From the NCBI RefSeq assembly GCF_000974985.2, contig NZ_LAVA02000005.1:94327-158326 (forward strand): a stretch of DNA of 64,000 bases. Direction: 5' to 3'. The translations under genes were made by a program, and so were the position numbers. The notes under the pieces are model-generated. The model worked only from the letters and a program-made list of their open reading frames with translations. It was not told where the DNA came from and searched no databases. This document shows positions 23,196 to 32,548 of this stretch, piece after piece (position 1 is the stretch's first letter; every line of letters begins with the position of its first letter). The stretch comes from Streptomyces mangrovisoli (GTDB taxonomy: Bacteria > Actinomycetota > Actinomycetes > Streptomycetales > Streptomycetaceae).

Positions 23196-25583
23196 GTGGC
23201 CGAGGCGGCAGACTTCCAGGGGATGAGTCCCTCACCTGCCCGCCGCTGGCTGCGGCGCACCGGGGCATTGCTCGCCGGAGCGCCGCTGCTGGTCGGCCTG
23301 CTCCAGCTGCCCGCCGCCACGGCCGCCCAGGCCGCTCCAGAGGCGTCCCCGAAGGCGGCGTCCGGCTCCAGCACGGTCTCCGTCTCCCTGGACACCCTGA
23401 GCCCCAGCGCGCCGACGGACGGGGACACCCTGACCGTGTCCGGCACGGTGACCAACAACGGCAAGCAGACCGTCACCGACGCCCACGTGGGCCTGCGGGT
23501 GGGTCCCTCACTGACCACGCGCTCGGAGATCGACAACGCCGCCAAGCGCACCGGCTACACCCCGGGGGCCGACCCCGAGGAGGTCGGCGACAAGTACCAG
23601 GAGAAGTTCTCCTCGCTCACTCCCGGGGTCGCCGAGCACTTCAGCATCTCGGTGCCGGTCGACAAGCTCGATCTCGGTGACGACGGGGTGTACCAGCTGG
23701 GCGTCTCCCTCACCGGTGAGACCTCCGCGCAGCCCTGGGAGCAGGTCCTCGGCATCCAGCGGACGTTCCTGCCCTGGCAGGCCGACGAGGCCGACACCAA
23801 GACGAAGACGACGTTCCTGTGGCCGCTGATCTCCACCGTCCACATGACGGCCGAGTCCGGACCCGGCGACAAGCAGACCCCGGTCTTCACCAACGACGAC
23901 CTGGCGAAGGAGATCTCCCCGGGCGGCCGGCTGAGCGAGATGCTGTCGCTCGGCAAGGGCCTCGACGTCACGTGGGTGATCGATCCCGACCTGCTGGCGT
24001 CCGTCGACGCGATGACGGGCACCTACAAGATCCGCAACAGCGACGGCACGACCACCGTCGGCACGCACCAGGCGGTCGCCAACCAGTGGCTGGCCGCGTT
24101 GCAGGAGGCGGTGACCGACCAGGAGGTCGTCGCGCTGCCCTTCGCCGACCCCGACCTCGCCTCGCTCGCCCACAACGGCACGAGCACCACCGGTTCGCTG
24201 AGCCAGCTCAAGGCCGCCACCGACGTGGCCGCCGACACCGTCGAGACGGTGCTGCACGTCAAGCCCCGCACCGACTTCGCCTGGCCCGTCGAAGGCGCCG
24301 TCGACCCCTCGATCGTCAAGGTCGCCACCTCCGCGGGCGCGGACAAGGTGATCGCGCGCAGCGACAGCCTCCAGGAGTCCGGCAGCCTGTCCTACACGCC
24401 CTCGGCGGCCCGTCCGATCGGCGGCGGCACCACCGCGGTGGTGGCGGACGCCCGGATGTCCACGGCCTTCCAGGGCGACCTGACCCGGGCCGGGGCCAGC
24501 ACGCTCGCGGTGCAGAAGTTCCTCGCCGAGAGCCTCTCCCTGAACCTTCAGGTCGACAAGGGGCGCAGCATCGTCGTCGCCCCGCAGCGGATGCCGTCGG
24601 CGAGCCAGGCCCAGGCGATGGCCGCGGCGATCAGCGCGCTGCAGAGCGGCAACTGGTCCGAGTCGCAGAGCCTCGGCTCGGCCGCCAAGGCCAAGCCGGA
24701 TCCGGGTGCCAACTCCCACGTCCCCTCGACGTCCGCCTACCCGTCCTCGCTGCGCAAGCAGGAGCTGCCGAGGACGGCCTTCGAGCAGATCGCGACCACG
24801 CAGGACAAGCTCGACAACTTCAAGGTCATCCTGACCGACGAGTCCCGGGTGGTGACCCCGTTCGGGCGGGCCATCAACCGGGAGATGGCCACGTCCTGGC
24901 GGGGCCGGGGCAGCGAGGCCGCGGCCTTCCGCGAGAACGTGGAGAGCTATCTCGACGATCTCTCCCAGCAGGTCAAGCTGATCGACAAGTCGGAGGTCAA
25001 GCTCTCCGGCCGCAGCGCGACCATCCCGGTCACCGTGCAGAACAACCTGGTGCAGGGCGTGCAGCACCTGGTGCTGCGGCTCACCTCGACCAGCCCCCGG
25101 CTCACCATCGGCGGGCACCCGTACATGGAGCAGCCGGTGGCCGTCTCCGGCGGGCACAGCCAGACGGTGAAGTTCACCACCTCCGCCAAGGCCAACGGCC
25201 CGGTCTCCGTGATCGCCCAGTTGTACACGGAGGACGGCCAGGAATACGGTCAGCCCGTCAAGTTCGACGTGCAGGTCACGGAGATCACGGCCACCGTCAT
25301 GCTGGTCATCGGCGGCGGCGTGCTGCTGCTGGTCCTCGCCGGCTTCCGGATGTACACCCAGCGCAAGCGGGCGGCCGCCCGGGACGCGGAGCAGGGCGGA
25401 CCCGACGGGAGCGAGGGGGGCGAGGCGGACCCGCGGAACCCCGAAGGTCCCGGAGACCGTCCTGAGGACCAGTCCGGCGTGTCGCCTCAGGACGACGACC
25501 CGGAGCAGCCGAGTGACCCGACACCGGACACCGCACCGGAAAGCGCCGACCCGTCCCGGACCGGTGAGAGAGTTGACCGTTGA
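23196..25583 (+). CDS. DUF6049 family secreted, membrane-anchored protein
   Basis: A 795-residue protein of unknown function, corresponding in position to SCO3895. An N-terminal signal segment (TGALLAGAPLLVGLLQLPAATAAQA) is followed by a large extracytoplasmic part of about 670 residues with beta-rich, Ig-like stretches (SVSLDTLSPSAPTDGDTLTV; later VQNNLVQGVQHLVL). One C-terminal helix (VMLVIGGGVLLLVLAGF) and a charged cytosolic tail of about 80 residues complete it. It is 45 bases upstream of murJ, an arrangement also found in mycobacteria (Rv3909-Rv3910). A role in envelope assembly beside MurJ is therefore likely but unproven. GTG start. Confidence 0.85.
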   Translation: MAEAADFQGMSPSPARRWLRRTGALLAGAPLLVGLLQLPAATAAQAAPEASPKAASGSSTVSVSLDTLSPSAPTDGDTLTVSGTVTNNGKQTVTDAHVGLRVGPSLTTRSEIDNAAKRTGYTPGADPEEVGDKYQEKFSSLTPGVAEHFSISVPVDKLDLGDDGVYQLGVSLTGETSAQPWEQVLGIQRTFLPWQADEADTKTKTTFLWPLISTVHMTAESGPGDKQTPVFTNDDLAKEISPGGRLSEMLSLGKGLDVTWVIDPDLLASVDAMTGTYKIRNSDGTTTVGTHQAVANQWLAALQEAVTDQEVVALPFADPDLASLAHNGTSTTGSLSQLKAATDVAADTVETVLHVKPRTDFAWPVEGAVDPSIVKVATSAGADKVIARSDSLQESGSLSYTPSAARPIGGGTTAVVADARMSTAFQGDLTRAGASTLAVQKFLAESLSLNLQVDKGRSIVVAPQRMPSASQAQAMAAAISALQSGNWSESQSLGSAAKAKPDPGANSHVPSTSAYPSSLRKQELPRTAFEQIATTQDKLDNFKVILTDESRVVTPFGRAINREMATSWRGRGSEAAAFRENVESYLDDLSQQVKLIDKSEVKLSGRSATIPVTVQNNLVQGVQHLVLRLTSTSPRLTIGGHPYMEQPVAVSGGHSQTVKFTTSAKANGPVSVIAQLYTEDGQEYGQPVKFDVQVTEITATVMLVIGGGVLLLVLAGFRMYTQRKRAAARDAEQGGPDGSEGGEADPRNPEGPGDRPEDQSGVSPQDDDPEQPSDPTPDTAPESADPSRTGERVDR

Positions 25584-25628
25584 GCGATGTCGTGGCCGGT
25601 GGGCCGGGGACGATGAGGTGGGGTAAGC

Positions 25629-27896
25629 ATGAACGCGCCGTACGAAGGTGACCGTGGCCAGGCCGCGGGCAGCTCGGGCTTCCCCGAGGGCCCGCCGCCG
25701 GAGCACGGTCAGCTGCCGCCGCAGCCCCCCGCCGACATGTACCTCCAGGACGCCTACGACCAGGACCCCTACCGGGCCCAGGACCTCTCCGCGCAGGACC
25801 CGGTCGCCGAGGCGCTCTACGACCGTGCCGCGCACCCGCCGCCGGCCCCGGGCAGCTACGAGCCCCAGCAGCCGCTGTACGGCCGTCCGCAGAGCTCGCC
25901 GCACGCCCCCGACCCGCGTCTGTGGGCGCGGACCCCTGCGCCGGAGCCCTCCGGGCCGAGCCGGCACCTGCCGCACGGCGACGACCCCCGCACCACCCAG
26001 TACGTGGGCGTGGACGACCTGGTCAGCAACTCCGGCGAGGAGAACCACGAGCCGGACGCGTTCGCCCATCTCTTCCGCGACCAGCAGCAGGGCGGTCCCC
26101 GGCCCCCGATGGACTCCGCGGCCGTCCCCGGCCCGTCGGCGGCCCCGGGCGGGCCGGGACCGGCTCGGCAGAGCCCGATCCCGGCCGCCGCGCCCGCACC
26201 CGGGCCCGCCGAGTCGACCATGAACCTCACGGTCACCCCCGCCGCCCCCGCGGCGAAGAAGGCCGGCCGCGCCTCGGGGCTGCTCAAGTCGAGCGCCGTG
26301 ATGGCCGCGGGCACGATGGTCTCCCGGCTCACCGGCTTCGTCCGCTCCGCGCTGATCGTCTCGGCGCTGGGCATCGGCCTGCTCGGCGACACCTTCCAGG
26401 TCGCCTACCAGCTGCCGACCATGATCTACATCCTGACCGTCGGTGGCGGTCTCAACTCCGTCTTCGTGCCGCAGCTGGTGCGGGCCATGAAGGAGGACGA
26501 GGACGGCGGCGAGGCCTACGCCAACCGCCTGCTGACGCTGGTGATGGTCGCGCTCGGCGCGCTCACGGCGGTCGCGATCCTGTGTGCCCCGCTGCTGATC
26601 CGGGTGCTGTCGAACTCGGTCGCGAACGACCCCGCGGCCAACGAGGTCGGGGTCACCTTCGTCCGCTACTTCCTGCCCTCGATCTTCTTCATGGGCATCC
26701 ACGTGGTGATGGGCCAGGTCCTCAACGCGCGCGGCAAGTTCGGCGCGATGATGTGGACGCCGGTCCTCAACAACATCGTCATCATCGTCACCCTCGGCGC
26801 CTTCATCTGGGTGTACGGCACCGCCTCCAGCTCCGGCATGAAGGTCGACACCATCCCGGCCGAGGGACAGCGCCTGCTCGGGATCGGCATCCTGCTCGGT
26901 CTGGTCGTCCAGGCCCTGGCGATGATCCCCTACCTGCGGGAGACCGGTTTCCGGCTGCGGCTGCGGTTCGACTGGCGGGGCCACGGCCTCGGCAAGGCCG
27001 CGACCCTCGCCAAGTGGACCGTGCTGTTCGTTCTCGCCAACCAGGCGGGTGCCCTGGTGGTCTCCCAGCTGTCCACCTCGGCGGGCAAGGACTCCTCGGT
27101 CGACGGCACCGGCTTCTCCGCCTACGCCAACGCCCAGCTGATCTGGGGCCTGCCCCAGGCCATCATCACGGTGTCCCTGATGGCGGCCCTGCTGCCGCGC
27201 ATCTCGCGCTCGGCCGCCGAGGGCGACAGCGGTGCCGTCCGGGACGACATCTCCCAGGGCCTGCGGACCACGGCCGTCGCCATCGTGCCGATCGCCTTCG
27301 GGTTCCTCGCCCTCGGCATCCCGATGTGCACGCTGATCTTCGGCTCCTCGGGCACCAGCGAGGCGACCAACATGGGCTTCATGCTGATGGCCTTCGCCCT
27401 CGGCCTGATCCCCTATTCGGTCCAGTACGTCGTCCTGCGTGCCTTCTACGCCTACGAGGACACCCGCACCCCCTTCTACAACACCGTCATCGTGGCCGCG
27501 GTCAACGCGGGCGCCTCGTGGCTGTGTTACATGCTGCTGCCCGCCCGCTGGGCGGTGGTCGGCATGTCCGCCGCGTACGGCCTCGCCTACGCCATCGGAG
27601 TGGGCGTCGCCTGGCGGCGGCTGCGGGTGCGGCTCGGCGGCGGGGACCTCGACGGGGTCCGTGTCATGCGGACGTACGCCCGTCTCTGCATCGCCTCCGT
27701 ACCGGCCGCCCTCATCAGCGGCGCGGCCTGCTACGGGATCGGACACTCCATCGGTCAGGGCGTCGTCGGCTCGTTCGCCGCGCTGCTGGTCGGTGGCGCC
27801 CTGCTTCTCGGGGTCTTCTTCGTCGCCGCGCGGCGCATGCGCATCGAGGAGCTCAACTCGCTCGTCGGCATGGTGCGCGGGCGGCTGGGGCGCTGA
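25629..27896 (+). CDS. murJ: lipid II flippase MurJ
   Basis: A 755-residue MurJ/MviN protein that moves lipid II across the membrane for peptidoglycan synthesis. The membrane part with about 14 helices starts near residue 215 (GLLKSSAVMAAGTMVSRLTGFVRSAL in type). It contains the LGDTFQVAYQLPTMIY region and the TFVRYFLPSIFFMG segment. In front lies a Pro-rich cytosolic extension of about 210 residues, much longer than in E. coli MurJ and typical of Streptomyces. Unlike M. tuberculosis MviN it has no fused pseudokinase domain; a separate pseudokinase gene follows 118 bases downstream. Confidence 0.95.
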   Translation: MNAPYEGDRGQAAGSSGFPEGPPPEHGQLPPQPPADMYLQDAYDQDPYRAQDLSAQDPVAEALYDRAAHPPPAPGSYEPQQPLYGRPQSSPHAPDPRLWARTPAPEPSGPSRHLPHGDDPRTTQYVGVDDLVSNSGEENHEPDAFAHLFRDQQQGGPRPPMDSAAVPGPSAAPGGPGPARQSPIPAAAPAPGPAESTMNLTVTPAAPAAKKAGRASGLLKSSAVMAAGTMVSRLTGFVRSALIVSALGIGLLGDTFQVAYQLPTMIYILTVGGGLNSVFVPQLVRAMKEDEDGGEAYANRLLTLVMVALGALTAVAILCAPLLIRVLSNSVANDPAANEVGVTFVRYFLPSIFFMGIHVVMGQVLNARGKFGAMMWTPVLNNIVIIVTLGAFIWVYGTASSSGMKVDTIPAEGQRLLGIGILLGLVVQALAMIPYLRETGFRLRLRFDWRGHGLGKAATLAKWTVLFVLANQAGALVVSQLSTSAGKDSSVDGTGFSAYANAQLIWGLPQAIITVSLMAALLPRISRSAAEGDSGAVRDDISQGLRTTAVAIVPIAFGFLALGIPMCTLIFGSSGTSEATNMGFMLMAFALGLIPYSVQYVVLRAFYAYEDTRTPFYNTVIVAAVNAGASWLCYMLLPARWAVVGMSAAYGLAYAIGVGVAWRRLRVRLGGGDLDGVRVMRTYARLCIASVPAALISGAACYGIGHSIGQGVVGSFAALLVGGALLLGVFFVAARRMRIEELNSLVGMVRGRLGR

Positions 27897-28014
27897 GGAG
27901 GGGGTAAGCGCACAACCATCGGCCTCCGCTGTGTGTCGTGCATAGCGGCAGACTGTGGGCACAATTGGTTTCGGCGTCGTACAGCGTGCAACGGATGGGG
28001 AGGCAGGAACGACG

Positions 28015-29715
28015 GTGGCGGAACGGAGCACGGCTGCCGTCGACGTGGCAGACAACAGCGGTGACGAACCGCTGACCGCCCAGGCGGACCAGTCCACGGC
28101 CGACGAGGTGGCCCAGAACCCGCAACGGGACACGGACAACGACCAGGTGCAGGGGGGCGGCGGGACGGAGGGCCCGGGCAAGGCCGCACCGCCCGAACTG
28201 CACAGCGGTCACAAGCTCGCCAGACGCTATCGGCTGGAGGAGTGCGTCACCCGACTGGACGGCTTCAGCAGCTGGCGGGCGGTCGACGAGAAACTGCGGC
28301 GCGCCGTCGGCGTGCACATCCTCCCCTCCGACCATCCGCGGGCCCGTTCGGTGCTGGCCGCCGCCCGGTCCTCGGCGCTGCTCGGCGACCCCCGGTTCGT
28401 CCAAGTCCTCGACGCCGTCGAGGAGAACGACCTGGTGTACGTCGTCCACGAGTGGCTGCCCGACGCCACGGAGCTGACCGCGCTCCTGGCCGCCGGCCCG
28501 CTGGAGGTGCACGAGGCGTACCAGATGGTCAGCCAGGTCTCCTCGGCCATGGCGGCCGCGCACCGCGAGGGGCTCGCCCATCTGCGGCTCAACCCCAACG
28601 CCGTGCTGCGTACGTCCAGCGGTCAGTGGCGCATCCGGGGCCTCGCCGTGAACGCGGCGCTGCGCGGGATCAGCTCCGACACCCCGCAGCGCACGGACAC
28701 CGAGGCGATCGGCGCACTGCTGTACGCGGCGCTCACCCAGCGCTGGCCGTACGAGAACGACGCCTACGGGCTGTCGGGTCTGCCCAAGGACATCGGGCTG
28801 ATCGCTCCCGACCAGGTGCGGGCCGGCGTCCACCGGGGGCTCTCCGAGCTCGCGATGCGCGCGCTCGCCAACGACGGCGCGACGGCGTCCCGTCACGAGT
28901 CGCCGTGCACCACGCCCGAGGAGCTGGTGAAGGCGATCGGTGAGATGCCCCGCATCCGCCCGCCGGAGCCCACGTTCACCGCTCCGCCGGAGTACCAGCG
29001 CACGACGTATCAGCAGGGCACGTACGGCCGTCAGACGGCCCGTCCGGGCGCCCCGCAGCCGATGTCCGCGCCGCCGCCCCCGTTGCAGAGCCGTACCGGC
29101 AAGGCGTTGAAGTGGGCCGTGTCCGCCCTGCTCATCGCCGCGCTCGGCCTGGGCAGCTGGCAGCTCGCCGACGCCCTGATGGACCACGGCGGCAAGTCGG
29201 ACGACACCAACCAGACGCAGACGACGGACGGCAACGACAAGAACGCGAAGAAGGTGACGTCGAACGGCCGGCCCATCGCCGTCCAACGCGCCCGTGACTT
29301 CGACCCGTTCGGGGACCAGTCGGAGAAGCCCGCCGACATAGGGAAGGTCTTCGACGACAGCACGTCCACGTACTGGCAGACCGACTTCTACAAGGGCGCC
29401 AACTTCGGCAACCTGAAGCCCGGTCTGGGCGTCATCGTGGACCTCGGCAAGGTGCAGCAGGTCGGCAAGGTCACCATCTCCTTCGTGGGCTCCACCGCGG
29501 TGGAACTGCGGTCGGTGAGCTCCGCCGGCGACACCTGGCCGACGTCGTACGACTCGTACACGACGGTCGCCAAGGGCGAGGGGGAGAGCGTCACGCTCAA
29601 GCCCGGCCAGACCCTCAAGACGCGGTACCTGCTCGTGTGGCTCACCAAGCTGCCGCTTCAGGCCGACGAGGGCACCTACCGGGGGAGAGTCGCGGACATC
29701 AAGGTGACGGGCTAG
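28015..29715 (+). CDS. membrane-anchored pseudokinase (MviN partner type)
   Basis: A 566-residue protein. A disordered acidic N-terminus of about 60 residues is followed by a protein-kinase-like fold (LARRYRLEECVTRLDGFSSW at its start). The catalytic residues are gone: the HRDLKPxN loop reads HLRLNPNAVLR and the DFG position lies in RIRGLAV. A Pro-rich linker and one helix (WAVSALLIAALGLGSWQLA, near residue 370) follow. The outer C-terminal domain resembles galactose-binding/F5-8C folds (FDDSTSTYWQTDFY, GLGVIVDLGKVQQVGKV). In M. tuberculosis the same pseudokinase and outer domain are fused to MviN and recruit FhaA when phosphorylated; here they are a separate gene. The GTG at 28015 follows GGAGG. 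Confidence 0.85.
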   Translation: MAERSTAAVDVADNSGDEPLTAQADQSTADEVAQNPQRDTDNDQVQGGGGTEGPGKAAPPELHSGHKLARRYRLEECVTRLDGFSSWRAVDEKLRRAVGVHILPSDHPRARSVLAAARSSALLGDPRFVQVLDAVEENDLVYVVHEWLPDATELTALLAAGPLEVHEAYQMVSQVSSAMAAAHREGLAHLRLNPNAVLRTSSGQWRIRGLAVNAALRGISSDTPQRTDTEAIGALLYAALTQRWPYENDAYGLSGLPKDIGLIAPDQVRAGVHRGLSELAMRALANDGATASRHESPCTTPEELVKAIGEMPRIRPPEPTFTAPPEYQRTTYQQGTYGRQTARPGAPQPMSAPPPPLQSRTGKALKWAVSALLIAALGLGSWQLADALMDHGGKSDDTNQTQTTDGNDKNAKKVTSNGRPIAVQRARDFDPFGDQSEKPADIGKVFDDSTSTYWQTDFYKGANFGNLKPGLGVIVDLGKVQQVGKVTISFVGSTAVELRSVSSAGDTWPTSYDSYTTVAKGEGESVTLKPGQTLKTRYLLVWLTKLPLQADEGTYRGRVADIKVTG

Positions 29716-29737
29716 TTTCCCCGCTGGGGAGGGGACG

Positions 29738-30466
29738 ATGGCAGAAGGCGCCGGGTACGGCGACGCCAAGGACGAGGATCTGCTCGCCCGTCACGTCGAC
29801 GGGGATCCCGACGCCTTCGGTGAGATCGTGCGACGCCACCGTGACCGGCTCTGGGCGGTCGCCCTGCGCACGCTGGGCGACCGCGAAGAGGCCGCGGACG
29901 CGGTGCAGGACGCCCTCGTGTCCGCCTATCGCGCCGCCCACACCTTCCGCGGTCAGTCGGCCGTCACGACCTGGCTGCACCGGATCACGGTGAACGCCTG
30001 TCTCGACCGGGCCCGCAAGACGGCCTCGCGCAAGACCTCACCGGTCGACGACACCGAGCGGCTGGAACAGTTGCTGGAGCCGCACGAGTCGGCCTCCGCC
30101 CCGGCCGAACGCAACGATCTGCACCGTCAGCTGCTCGAAGCCCTCGGCACCCTGCCACCCGACCAGCGGGCCGCGCTCGTCCTGGTCGACATGCAGGGCT
30201 ACCCCGTCGCGGAGGCCGCTCGGATGCTCGACGTGCCCACCGGGACGGTCAAGAGCAGATGCGCCCGCGGCCGGGCCAGACTGCTGCCTCTCCTCACTCA
30301 TCTACGGCCGGAAAACGCGGCCGCCGGCGGGGAAAGTCCGGACACGGGACGGAACCAGGGGCCGGGGAGTTCCGTCCCACCGGCAGCGGGTTCTCGGGAC
30401 GGGGGTCCCGGCCATGCGGGACCGAGCGATTCAGCTGCTGTGAAGGGCGGAGGCGGGCGAGCGTGA
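29738..30466 (+). CDS. sigM: ECF sigma factor SigM
   Basis: A 242-residue extracytoplasmic-function sigma factor. Region 2 is clear (DPDAFGEIVRRHRDRLWAVAL, then GDREEAADAVQDALVSAYRAA). Region 4 has LPPDQRAALVLVDMQGYPVAEAA and the helix-turn-helix VPTGTVKSRCARGRARL. A Gly/Ser-rich tail of about 55 residues follows. The order murJ-pseudokinase-sigM-anti-sigma-trxB-trxA matches mycobacteria (sigM-rsmA-trxB2-trxC), supporting the name SigM (SCO3892). It overlaps the anti-sigma gene by four bases (GTGA), so the two are translationally coupled. The natural signal is unknown; envelope or thiol stress is plausible. Confidence 0.93.
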   Translation: MAEGAGYGDAKDEDLLARHVDGDPDAFGEIVRRHRDRLWAVALRTLGDREEAADAVQDALVSAYRAAHTFRGQSAVTTWLHRITVNACLDRARKTASRKTSPVDDTERLEQLLEPHESASAPAERNDLHRQLLEALGTLPPDQRAALVLVDMQGYPVAEAARMLDVPTGTVKSRCARGRARLLPLLTHLRPENAAAGGESPDTGRNQGPGSSVPPAAGSRDGGPGHAGPSDSAAVKGGGGRA

Positions 30467-31359
30467 CTTCCACGACAGACGCGGCCGGACACCCGGACGT
30501 CGAGGAGATCTCCGACCTCACCGAGGGTCTGCTCGCGCCGTCCCGGGCCGTCGAGGTGCAGGGGCATCTCGAAGCGTGCGCCCTCTGCTCGGATGTCCAC
30601 GCCTCGCTGGAGGAGATCCGGGAACTGCTGGGCGACCTTCCCGAACCGCAGCCGATGCCGGCCGATGTGGCAGAACGCATCGATGCCGCCCTCGCCGCGG
30701 AGGCCCTGACCCCGACGACATCCGAAGCGCATGTTTCACGTGAAACATCGCTCGCCGCGGATCGTCCCGCCGGACGTGCACATGGGACGCCCGTGCCGGG
30801 CGGGGTATCGACCGGTCCGGGATCGACGGCCGGCGGGGGCGCGACCACCGGCCCGGGGCGCGGACGGGTCAGGCGGCGCAGGAGGATCGCCCTGGGGACC
30901 GCCCTCACGGCCGCGGTCCTGGGGGCCGGTGCCCTTCTCGTCCAGTCGCTGGGCGGCTCCACCGGTTCCGGCGCCACGGACACGTTCTCTCACGAGAAGC
31001 TCCAGAACCAGGTCGCGGATCTCCTCGGCACCAAGAGCCCGAGCCCCAGCCCCTCCCCGAGCGGCGACACGAAGAAGCCCTGGGGAGTCCAGTCCGATGG
31101 GGACGGGGCCACGGCCAACACCTTGATCGCTCCCTCGCCGTCCGTCCCCGACTGCGTCCGCAAGGGCATCAACCGCACGGACACCGTCCTCGGGGCCAAG
31201 AAGGGCACCTACCAGGGCGACGCGGCCTATCTCGTGGTCCTCCCGGATGCCACCGACACCCGGCGCGTCACGGCCTACGTCGTCGATGCCGCCTGCGCCG
31301 GCAAGAAGCCGGCCACCCCGGGCAAGATCCTGCTGAAGCGGTCCTACGCGAAGCCCTGA
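30463..31359 (+). CDS. zinc-binding anti-sigma factor of SigM
   Basis: A 298-residue membrane protein. The N-terminal domain has the ZAS motif H-x3-C-x2-C as HLEACALC near residue 35, which holds zinc and binds the sigma factor. A Gly/Pro-rich linker, one membrane helix (RRRIALGTALTAAVLGAGALL) and an outer domain with two cysteines (PDCVRKG and DAACAGK) follow. It corresponds in position to SCO3891 and to RsmA of mycobacteria. GTG start overlapping the sigM stop, with GGAGG upstream. A parS site lies inside the gene (30733-30746) and is read as HVSRETS, so the linker has accommodated a ParB site. Confidence 0.88.
   Translation: MTSTTDAAGHPDVEEISDLTEGLLAPSRAVEVQGHLEACALCSDVHASLEEIRELLGDLPEPQPMPADVAERIDAALAAEALTPTTSEAHVSRETSLAADRPAGRAHGTPVPGGVSTGPGSTAGGGATTGPGRGRVRRRRRIALGTALTAAVLGAGALLVQSLGGSTGSGATDTFSHEKLQNQVADLLGTKSPSPSPSPSGDTKKPWGVQSDGDGATANTLIAPSPSVPDCVRKGINRTDTVLGAKKGTYQGDAAYLVVLPDATDTRRVTAYVVDAACAGKKPATPGKILLKRSYAKP
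30733..30746. other. parS centromere site 7 (inside the anti-sigma gene)
   Basis: An exact GTTTCACGTGAAAC within the coding sequence of the SigM anti-sigma factor, flanked by CAT/ATG symmetry (18-bp palindrome). Confidence 0.95.
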
Positions 31360-31432
31360 CGCACGGCTCGCCCTTCCCTGTCTCCGCCGGTGTTCCTCTC
31401 CCGTGTGGCAACCCCGTGTGCCCGGACACACC

Positions 31433-31459
31433 GGGAATGCGCGCCCCGTAGGATCCGTT
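31433..31459 (+). promoter_or_regulatory. sigma-R-type promoter of trxBA
   Basis: GGGAAT (31433-31438), 18 bases, GTT (31457-31459). This fits the SigR consensus GGAAT-N18-GTT of the Streptomyces thiol-oxidative stress sigma factor, about 70 bases upstream of trxB. The trxBA operon of S. coelicolor is a known SigR target. Confidence 0.8.
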
Positions 31460-31530
31460 GGGTGGGGTGAGAGCTCAGAGAGACGCTCCCACCGGCCGTA
31501 CGACGCAGTCCAGAGACGAGGAAACAAGCC

Positions 31531-32499
31531 GTGAGCGACGTCCGTAACGTGATCATCATCGGCTCCGGGCCGGCCGGCTACACGGCGGCGCTCTACACCG
31601 CGCGCGCCTCGCTGAAGCCGCTGGTCTTCGAGGGCGCCGTCACCGCCGGCGGTGCGCTGATGAACACGACCGAGGTGGAGAACTTCCCGGGCTTCCGCGA
31701 CGGCATCATGGGCCCCGACCTGATGGACAACATGCGCGCCCAGGCGGAGCGCTTCGGCGCCGAGCTGATCCCGGACGACATCGTCTCCGTCGACCTCACG
31801 GGCGAGATCAAGACCGTCACGGACACCGCGGGCACCGTCCACCGCGCGAAGGCCGTCATCGTCACCACGGGCTCCCAGCACCGCAAGCTGGGCCTGCCCA
31901 ACGAGGACGCCCTCTCCGGCCGTGGCGTCTCCTGGTGTGCGACCTGTGACGGGTTCTTCTTCAAGGACCAGGACATCGCCGTCATCGGCGGTGGCGACAC
32001 GGCGATGGAAGAGGCCACCTTCCTCTCCCGCTTCGCCAAGTCCGTGACGATCGTCCACCGTCGGGACACGCTGCGCGCCTCCAAGGCGATGCAGGAGCGC
32101 GCCTTCGCCGACCCGAAGATCAAGTTCGTCTGGGACAGCGAGGTCGCCGAGGTCCAGGGCGAGCAGAAGCTGTCCGGTCTGAAGCTGCGCAACCTCAAGA
32201 CCGGCGAGCTCTCCGACCTGCCGGTGACGGGCCTGTTCATCGCGATCGGCCACGACCCGCGCACCGAGCTCTTCAAGGGCCAGCTCGACCTGGACGAGGA
32301 GGGCTACCTCAAGGTCGCCGCCCCCTCGACCCGCACCAACGTCACCGGGGTCTTCGCCGCGGGCGACGTGGTCGACCACACCTACCGCCAGGCGATCACG
32401 GCGGCCGGTACCGGCTGCTCCTCCGCCCTGGACGCCGAGCGCTACCTCGCCGCGCTCGCGGACGAGGACACGGCTGAGCCCGAGAAGACCTCTGTCTGA
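31531..32499 (+). CDS. trxB: thioredoxin-disulfide reductase
   Basis: A 322-residue low-molecular-weight thioredoxin reductase that passes electrons from NADPH through FAD to thioredoxin. The FAD-binding loop is [18 protein letters not shown] at the N-terminus. The redox-active pair is CATC in [13 protein letters not shown]. The NADPH loop is [16 protein letters not shown], and the second FAD motif is [14 protein letters not shown]. Length and domain order are normal. GTG start with GAGGAAA upstream. It is followed 49 bases later by trxA and preceded by a SigR-type promoter, so disulfide stress should induce it. Confidence 0.97.
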   Translation: MSDVRNVIIIGSGPAGYTAALYTARASLKPLVFEGAVTAGGALMNTTEVENFPGFRDGIMGPDLMDNMRAQAERFGAELIPDDIVSVDLTGEIKTVTDTAGTVHRAKAVIVTTGSQHRKLGLPNEDALSGRGVSWCATCDGFFFKDQDIAVIGGGDTAMEEATFLSRFAKSVTIVHRRDTLRASKAMQERAFADPKIKFVWDSEVAEVQGEQKLSGLKLRNLKTGELSDLPVTGLFIAIGHDPRTELFKGQLDLDEEGYLKVAAPSTRTNVTGVFAAGDVVDHTYRQAITAAGTGCSSALDAERYLAALADEDTAEPEKTSV

Positions 32500-32548
32500 C
32501 CTCCCCGACCCGCCCCACCGCATCACCGAATTGATTAAGGAGCCCTCC

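Noticed and set aside
23380..26340. Further parS sites suggested by VSRET-like translations near 23.39 kb and 26.33 kb
   Set aside because: The underlying bases (GTCTCCGTCTCC and GTCTCCCGGCTC) do not match the parS palindrome.
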